Shown here: positions 58,528 to 64,000 of the stretch, piece by piece | Layout of the letters: the number at the start of each line of letters is the position of its first letter | How positions within the stretch are numbered: position 1 is the stretch's first letter | NCBI RefSeq assembly: GCF_030848805.1 | Contig: NC_092367.1 | Span: 1,612,001 to 1,676,000, forward strand | DNA length: 64,000 nucleotides | From: Temnothorax longispinosus | Taxonomy: Eukaryota; Arthropoda; Insecta; Hymenoptera; Formicidae | Reading direction: 5' to 3' | Notes under the pieces: generated by a model | What the model was told of the DNA's origin: nothing | The model's database searches: none | The model's input: the letters and a program-made list of their open reading frames with translations, nothing else | Position numbers and translations under genes: made by a program

Positions 58528-60729
58528 TTAGACTACGACGCTTCGCCTGTTGCTTTTGCAATGGGGACTGTACACCTCTAATTTGTCCCGCGGTGTGTTC
58601 ATCGCGGAATAATCGATCGGGAACGGTATGGTATTACCGCGAATCATGCAGGAGTCCGTCATGCCCAGGAAATGTTCTCCCGGGCCGAACGGGCCGCGGC
58701 CGAACAGAAAATTGGCGAACACTAACTGATACTGCGCCCAGCCGAGAGGATGATCTCCATTCTGGAACAAATTTTTTTCTATTGTTATTAATAAATTTCG
58801 AATTAATTTCTTATGAAGAAGTAATAAGAATTTAATAAAGAATTGAAAAAAAATCTATAAGATTTTTTATCTCATAAAATTATGACTTTTCTTAATCTTA
58901 CAAATCTTAAGCTCTTCCTCATTTTTATTTATTTTTTTTAAGTTTTCGCGATAAAGGAGTAAAAAAATATTTTCCTAATTTACACAGAAAAGTTAGCCGT
59001 ACTCAAATTGTACTTTAGATCGATAATTGCTCACGAAAGCTATTTTATGGACTTAGCTAACCGAAGTCATAGAGCTGTAGGCGATGTCCAGGCACTTGTT
59101 TATCCTGTCGGTGTCCAGACCGACCACGGATCCGTAGAAGGCCGCGAGTTCCTTCTTGCTGATCATCCCGTTCCCGGAGCTGTTTATGGCGAGGAAAAAC
59201 ACTCTGGGCATGACTTTGATCCAGAATGGCATATCGTTGTAACTGGCACCGTCCGGCGGTGCGACGATCTGCGCCCACCAGGACAGCCAATCTTCGAGAT
59301 TGATCTTTTTATCCGGCTCCACGGGCCCTTTCTTATTCTGAAGGATCAATCCGGCGAATCCATTCTCGATCTCCAGAAGCCTCAGGTACTCCGGACCGTT
59401 CCACGACCAGTCCGCAAATCTTCTCAAACGCTTTTTGAGGCGAAAAAAAGTGCTATTTTTAGATAGACTCGACGTTTTTCGACTTTGTTACATAGAAATG
59501 CAATTACAAAATCAAAAACAATAAAATTTTGTATACATATATTGGTTCAAATCTACAAATCTATTGTGTGATTTCATTATAGATTTCTTTTCTTTTCTCA
59601 TAGAAATGTAGAAGAGAAAGTAAAGCAAGCTTTTTATATTACTCCTATATAAGTTTCGTAAAAATCGAGTTTATTTTTCAAAGCGAACACTACCTCGGAA
59701 AATAATGTAAAATCCTTCCTGCTGATGTAACCGTCTCTGTCGTGGTCTAAGAGGTGCGTAAAAAAGTGTGTGAATTTATCACGTTGAATGAGAGCTAAGG
59801 CCTCCGAGCCTCCGAGTTTACTGAAGTCAAAGGCGGATAAACTGTCGTCACTCGGAAAACGGCTCACCCAGGTCGCTATAAATCACGATAATTCTCATTA
59901 TATAACTAATTTTAATTTAGGCTATCAGTATATCTCATTGCCACGAGAATAACGAAAACTGATTAATAATATGAATATATTATTTAAATAAATTAACTAG
60001 GCAGTAATAACAATTTAATTATTTACTAAATATTTAATGGAATAAATCGACATTACTAAAATAAATTAATATATTATTTGTATTATTTCGGCGAATATAT
60101 CTTTTCATGCCTTAAAGAGATTTGCCATCATCTGTTATTCACTCAAGCACTTATACTTTCTAACTTAAACAGTTAACTTTCCTTTTTTTCATAAAAAAAT
60201 CTAGAAAAAAGTAAAAAAAGTTGATATTTTTCATAATACTTATCTTGTCAAAATAAAAAATCAAATTTTTGAACCAAAATTTGATAAAAAGATTTTTTAA
60301 GTACTGTTAGAAAATACGACTCTGCGGGATTAAGCCGCGATTAATTAAACAAATTAAGAAGCTTGCTCGAGAGACTCATAACTCGGAGAGTTACTCACTC
60401 CAGACGTGCACGCTCCAGCTGGGCTGCTCCAGCTGTTCGGGGACGACGACGGGCGCGATCGCGATCTCGTCGACGTTGCTGCTGGTCGTTCGCCATCTCT
60501 TCAGAAGGTCCTTGGTCCGGTCCTTGGTACGGTCGCACGCCTGCCGCCAGTTGGTGATGAATTTGCGCGGTACCTTGAGCGCGTTGGGGTCGTCCAGGCT
60601 GATCTCCTGGCTGTTGAGGGAGCTGCGCTGGCTCTTGTCTTGTTGCTCGCTGCCGCCGCCGCCGCTCGACGTGCCGTCGTTCTCCGGATAATACATCGGG
60701 TCCTTTATGCTGCCCGAGCGGCTCTCCAT
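58528..60729 (-). CDS. Calexcitin / sarcoplasmic-calcium-binding-like EF-hand protein with long N-terminal extension
   Basis: Four minus-strand exons join in frame: 60729-60399, 59875-59694, 59430-59062 and 58761-58528, giving 371 residues. Residues 154-165 form a canonical EF-hand loop, DHDRDGYISRKD, after a helix FTHFFTHLL. A second loop at about 254-265 (NSSGNGMISKKE) lacks acidic residues at positions 1, 3 and 5 and probably binds calcium weakly. The text between (RLRRFADWSWNGPEY, LEDWLSWWAQIV, DMPFWIKVMPRVFFLAI) and the end (HPLGWAQYQLVFANFLFGRG, PFGPGEHFLG) follow the calexcitin plan, but calexcitins are only ~190 residues. The first ~110 residues are low-complexity Ser/Gly/Gln text plus a basic helix WRQACDRTKDRTKDLLKRWR. 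The donor of exon 3 is the less common GTTAGC. The exact subfamily is uncertain. Confidence 0.75.
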
Positions 60730-61309
60730 GACGGACTACCTTAGCCCGGCGTCATGCCTAGCCGACGCTACGTACATTTCAAAGGGGGGACCTCTCTCGC
60801 GCTCTCCTGAAAATAATCAATTCCACCGGCCGGAGAGGTCACCGGGTCGCTCGATATTGCGACCGCGCCGTTTCGTCGAGACGCGGACTCTTCCACGGGG
60901 GTGCAACCAGGTGAGACGGCAAAGACGTGGACGTGGTAGACACGTAGGTCTCTTTCTTACACAGCAACGTCATGTTTCACGTGCCATTTCCCTTTCTTTC
61001 TTCTTTTCCCTTTCATTTTAGTATTGACGTTGAAATATATTCTCTTGCTTTATTTAGAATTGCAGAAGAGATAGAATTTATCATCGCTAGAACGAGAGAT
61101 TGTTGTTGGAAGGAATGCAATGGAATGGATGCTTCTTGAGTAATTTCGCTCCGAAAAAAAAAATTGATGAATGAAAAAAAATAATGATTGAGATGAACGG
61201 ACAATGTTTGAATAAAATCGAAAATAAGGAGATAAAAAGATAAGAGAGACATGAAAGAAATTATCCGAAATTATTCTAAAATTAAAAAAGGTATACATTT
61301 TTAAAGAAT
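60730..61309. promoter_or_regulatory. Promoter region upstream of the calexcitin-like gene
   Basis: GC-rich up to about 60930, then AT-rich. It should hold the 5'UTR and promoter of the minus-strand EF-hand gene. No specific element is clear. Confidence 0.4.
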
Positions 61310-62260
61310 TCTGAAAATGTGAAATCTGCGTATAAGTTAGTCCTCTGTAAGGACTATATCTAATAATAGTTATAGGAATATTTCATGTTATCTAAAAAAT
61401 ATAGTAGCAATTTATTACGCATCACACATGAGAGTAAATATTAACATCTATCTCTTTTGTTAACAGAGATAAATAAGTAAAAGGTAATGATGAAGAAAGA
61501 GGGGTTGAAAGTAAATTCAGACCGGAGATTAAAAAGTTATGAAGGGAAGAAGTAAAATCTACGTATAAAAATGCTCTTATTACAGTTTGTTTATACATAT
61601 ATAAGTATATCTAAATAACAAATGAATAATTAATTATAGTCATTTCAGTCTTCTCTGAAAATACAGTAGCGATTTATTACGCGCGATATGATAAAATATG
61701 ACGAGATATTAACAGAAAATACTATCTCTTTAATTATTTCTTATCAAACATAAATAAGAAAGAAAAAAAAGTAATAATGAAAAAAAGGGGTTGCAAATAA
61801 ATTTAGATCGGAGATTGCAGAAATAAGTTATAAAGAAGAAAAAATAAAATCTGCGTATATAATAATATATCTCTTTTACAGTCTTCTTATAGGTATCTAT
61901 AATAAATGAATAATTAATATAAGCGTACCTATTTGTATGCATGTCTTCTAAAAATACAATAGCTGTCTATTACGCGCGGTATGAGAATTAAGATATGACG
62001 AAATATCAACAGAAACTTTTTTTTATCTATTATTAGATATAAATATAAGTAACAAGAAAAACAATGATAAAAAGTGAGAAAGATGGAATAAAAACAAATT
62101 TATATTAGAGCCTAAAGGAAGAAGAAAAAGAAAAAAAAAAAAAGAAGAAGAAGAAAATGAAGGGAATTGTATGTACACAGAGAGAATTTTCTCTTAGAAT
62201 TTACTCTGAAAATCATGATAGTTGTTGAGATAACATATATTACGAAGAATTTTATGCGAG
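61310..62260 (+). repeat. Degenerate tandem array, four units of ~260-290 bp
   Basis: Landmarks recur in the same order: AATCTGCGTAT or AATCTACGTAT (61323, 61556, 61847), TAGCAATTTATTACGC (61405), TAGCGATTTATTACGCGC (61666), TAGCTGTCTATTACGCGC (61960) and ATATTACGAAG (62239). Between them are purine-rich GGGGTTGAAAG or GGGGTTGCAAA blocks. Divergence suggests an old minisatellite. Confidence 0.7.
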
Positions 62261-62880
62261 TTTTCTGATTAATATATCTACTATAATAAAAAATATTAAT
62301 ATGTATTACAATAAAATATGCATAATTAATTTTACTTAAAATATATAATAAAATTTCAATAATTTTTCAAAAATTACCAATCTGCTTGGAAATAATTTTT
62401 ATTACGTTGTTTGTAAAATGTCTTTTGCATATTTCAAAAATTCCTATCATCGTTATCGATAATATATATTTGATTGGTTGCCAAGTTTGTAGTGAATTCG
62501 TATATCATATTTGAGAGGAGAATTTTCTTATATGTAATTATATAATTAAGTTTATGAAAAGCATAGAACATGCTCTTTTATTATCAAAATTGGAGATCAT
62601 ATAGTGCTTTCGCGTTGCGTTAGTAGATATATAATTGGGGTCAGAATTATAAGAACGACGTGCTTTCTCATTCCGACATAAATTTGAGCTTGACCCAGAT
62701 TCTGCATATCGATACAGTCTGGGTAATCTTTTTGCGGGAATCATAAATCGCATATACATATATTCATTCATGTATACATATATACATATATCTTGAACGA
62801 CCATGCGCGCCTGCACGAATGGGCAACCCGTCATGCTGACCTGTTATGTCAGTGCAACAACCGGTGTAATGTTTTATGAC
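62261..62880. other. AT-rich intergenic sequence before RpL15
   Basis: No gene is seen. The 98-codon minus-strand frame here has no recognisable features. Confidence 0.4.
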
Positions 62881-63054
62881 CGCCATCTTGTCTCGGATAT
62901 CGACGGATGTTCGCGCACGCGATTCTCGCCTTGCATTTCAGAGGTCTCTGGGAGTGACGTGGAGCACGCGCCATCTTGTTCTTGTAGAGCGCCGCCATCG
63001 GCGCCATCCCCCATCAGCGAAAGCCGGACTTCTTTCCTTCTGTTCTCGCGTGGG
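62881..63054 (+). promoter_or_regulatory. RpL15: RpL15 promoter and probable 5'TOP non-coding first exon
   Basis: Two YY1/Pho-type words CGCCATCTTG (62881-62890) and GCGCCATCTTG (62968-62978), plus CGCCGCCATCGG, precede a pyrimidine tract CTTCTTTCCTTCTG at 63029-63042, typical of the 5'TOP start of ribosomal-protein mRNAs. The exon would end at 63054 before a GTGAGT donor. Its exact start is inferred. Confidence 0.65.
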
Positions 63055-63445
63055 GTGAGTGATACGTGTTGGAAATCGCGTTTTATTACAGACATCCTAG
63101 ATTTCACGAGCGTCGGGAGGCGGGCAGATTGTTCATCGGACTACCCGATTCGAGATCCCTTCATATTTTTCGTCGATTTTCCCGTCGTTCGATTATTATT
63201 CGCCGCAACAGAAACGCTAACCTCGAGGAGATGCCCGCCGCAGTCCGCACTCGTGCTCGACGTTTCTCTTCCTCGAACGCGCTTCGCGAAGCATCGCCGA
63301 CAAAAATAACGATTCAAACGTGCACGCTTTTCGTTGGAGAAAGAGAGAGAGAGAGAATTGTTCAAATGAAATTTTCGTAGCTCAGGAATCACGTGTAACG
63401 CATTCTAATCATGTATTCATTATTTGTACCTTTTAGGGATTCGCG

Positions 63446-63617
63446 ATGGGTGCGTACAAGTATATGCAGGAACTGTATCGCAAGAAGCAGAGCGACGTGC
63501 TCCGCTTCTTGCTGCGCGTCAGATGCTGGCAGTACCGCCAGTTGACCAAGATGCACCGTGCTCCTAGACCATCCAGACCAGATAAGGCCCGCCGTTTGGG
63601 TTACAAAGCCAAGCAAG
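63446..63617 (+). CDS. RpL15: Ribosomal protein L15 (eL15), first coding exon; gene continues beyond window
   Basis: After the acceptor TTTTAG at 63436 and ten bases of leader, an ATG opens 57 codons plus one base up to a GTAAGA donor at 63618. The text MGAYKYMQELYRKKQSDVLR, then FLLRVRCWQYRQL and RPSRPDKARRLGYKAKQG, is the invariant N-terminus of eL15, a core protein of the 60S subunit. The next exon (normally starting with GYV) is not in the remaining 383 bp, so the gene is cut by the window edge inside an intron. Confidence 0.97.
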
Positions 63618-64000
63618 GTAAGAATCTGGCCGATTGTTCGTCCGATGAAAAGCATACATATGTGTAAAAATATTCTGTTCTACCGATATCCAGTTTTAAA
63701 GATATTTAAGAGCCAACAATTTAACATTTATATGATGTCTGCTTCTCAGGTGCATACAGTAAAAAACAGTTTTGTTTTTAGCGCCAAGGTATTCTGGTAA
63801 TTTATAGCAGTCGTGGAGACATCGTATAAATTTGCTGAATTATTTCTTTTTTAGATGTCTTGTACACTTTTTATTTCACGAGGAAAGCATATGGCTCCAC
63901 GACTGAATCAGTTTTATTTCACATCTAAATTGATGAGGAATTTTTCAATGTGATTATACAGTTATACCGAACTACCTTATTCTAGCATCAGAATGCATGA
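63618..64000 (+). other. RpL15 intron, incomplete
   Basis: AT-rich sequence after the donor at 63618, with no continuation of the RpL15 reading frame before the window ends. In many animals ribosomal-protein introns host snoRNAs. I could not recognise a C/D or H/ACA pattern with confidence. Confidence 0.5.

Noticed and set aside
1..64000. CRISPR arrays, bacterial operons or phage-like blocks
   Set aside because: Gene structures are intron-split and eukaryotic throughout; no spaced direct-repeat array or prokaryotic gene cluster is present.

Overview
The window is nuclear DNA of an insect, most likely a hymenopteran and probably an ant. Genes are split by short GT-AG introns. Proteins are insect-type (a Nanchung TRPV channel, a MADF protein, a calexcitin-like EF-hand protein). 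CpG-rich tracts alternate with AT-rich, repeat-laden introns. The species call is inference. I built gene models by hand from splice sites and reading-frame continuity.

Layout. At the left edge the LYRM4/ISD11 gene runs off the window on the minus strand, head-to-head with complete FARS2 (207-2406, +); both products act in mitochondria. A minus-strand ATP9-type P4-ATPase follows (3656-9351), with a second, upstream alternative first exon at 13616-13788. Next comes a degenerate mariner remnant, then two minus-strand genes placed head-to-tail: CCDC103/DNAAF19 (15564-16565) and the mechanosensory channel gene nanchung (16894-33599). These two are only about 330 bp apart, each has an RFX X-box-like site just upstream, and both families are tied to motile-type or chordotonal cilia. 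The 7.7-kb first intron of nanchung holds a complete plus-strand MADF gene (30549-32861).

From 33.6 to 54.3 kb there is little protein-coding evidence. This stretch holds tRNA-Thr(AGT), tRNA-Pro(AGG), several MITEs and a CpG-rich block near 40.4 kb that may be a distal 5' exon. On the right are a catalytically dead cathepsin-B-like secreted protein (TINAG-like/Swim, 54350-57561, +), a convergent four-exon calexcitin-like EF-hand gene (58528-60729, -), and the first coding exon of RpL15 with its probable 5'TOP leader (63029-63617, +), which continues beyond the window.

The window is rich in small inverted-repeat elements. One ~230-bp family occurs at least seven times, and one of its copies is split by a TTAA-flanked piggyBac-like MITE. 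I found no CRISPR array, operon or bacterial/viral island. The strongest leads for follow-up are the LYRM4-FARS2 bidirectional promoter, the paired ciliary genes with X-boxes, and the two ATP9 first exons.
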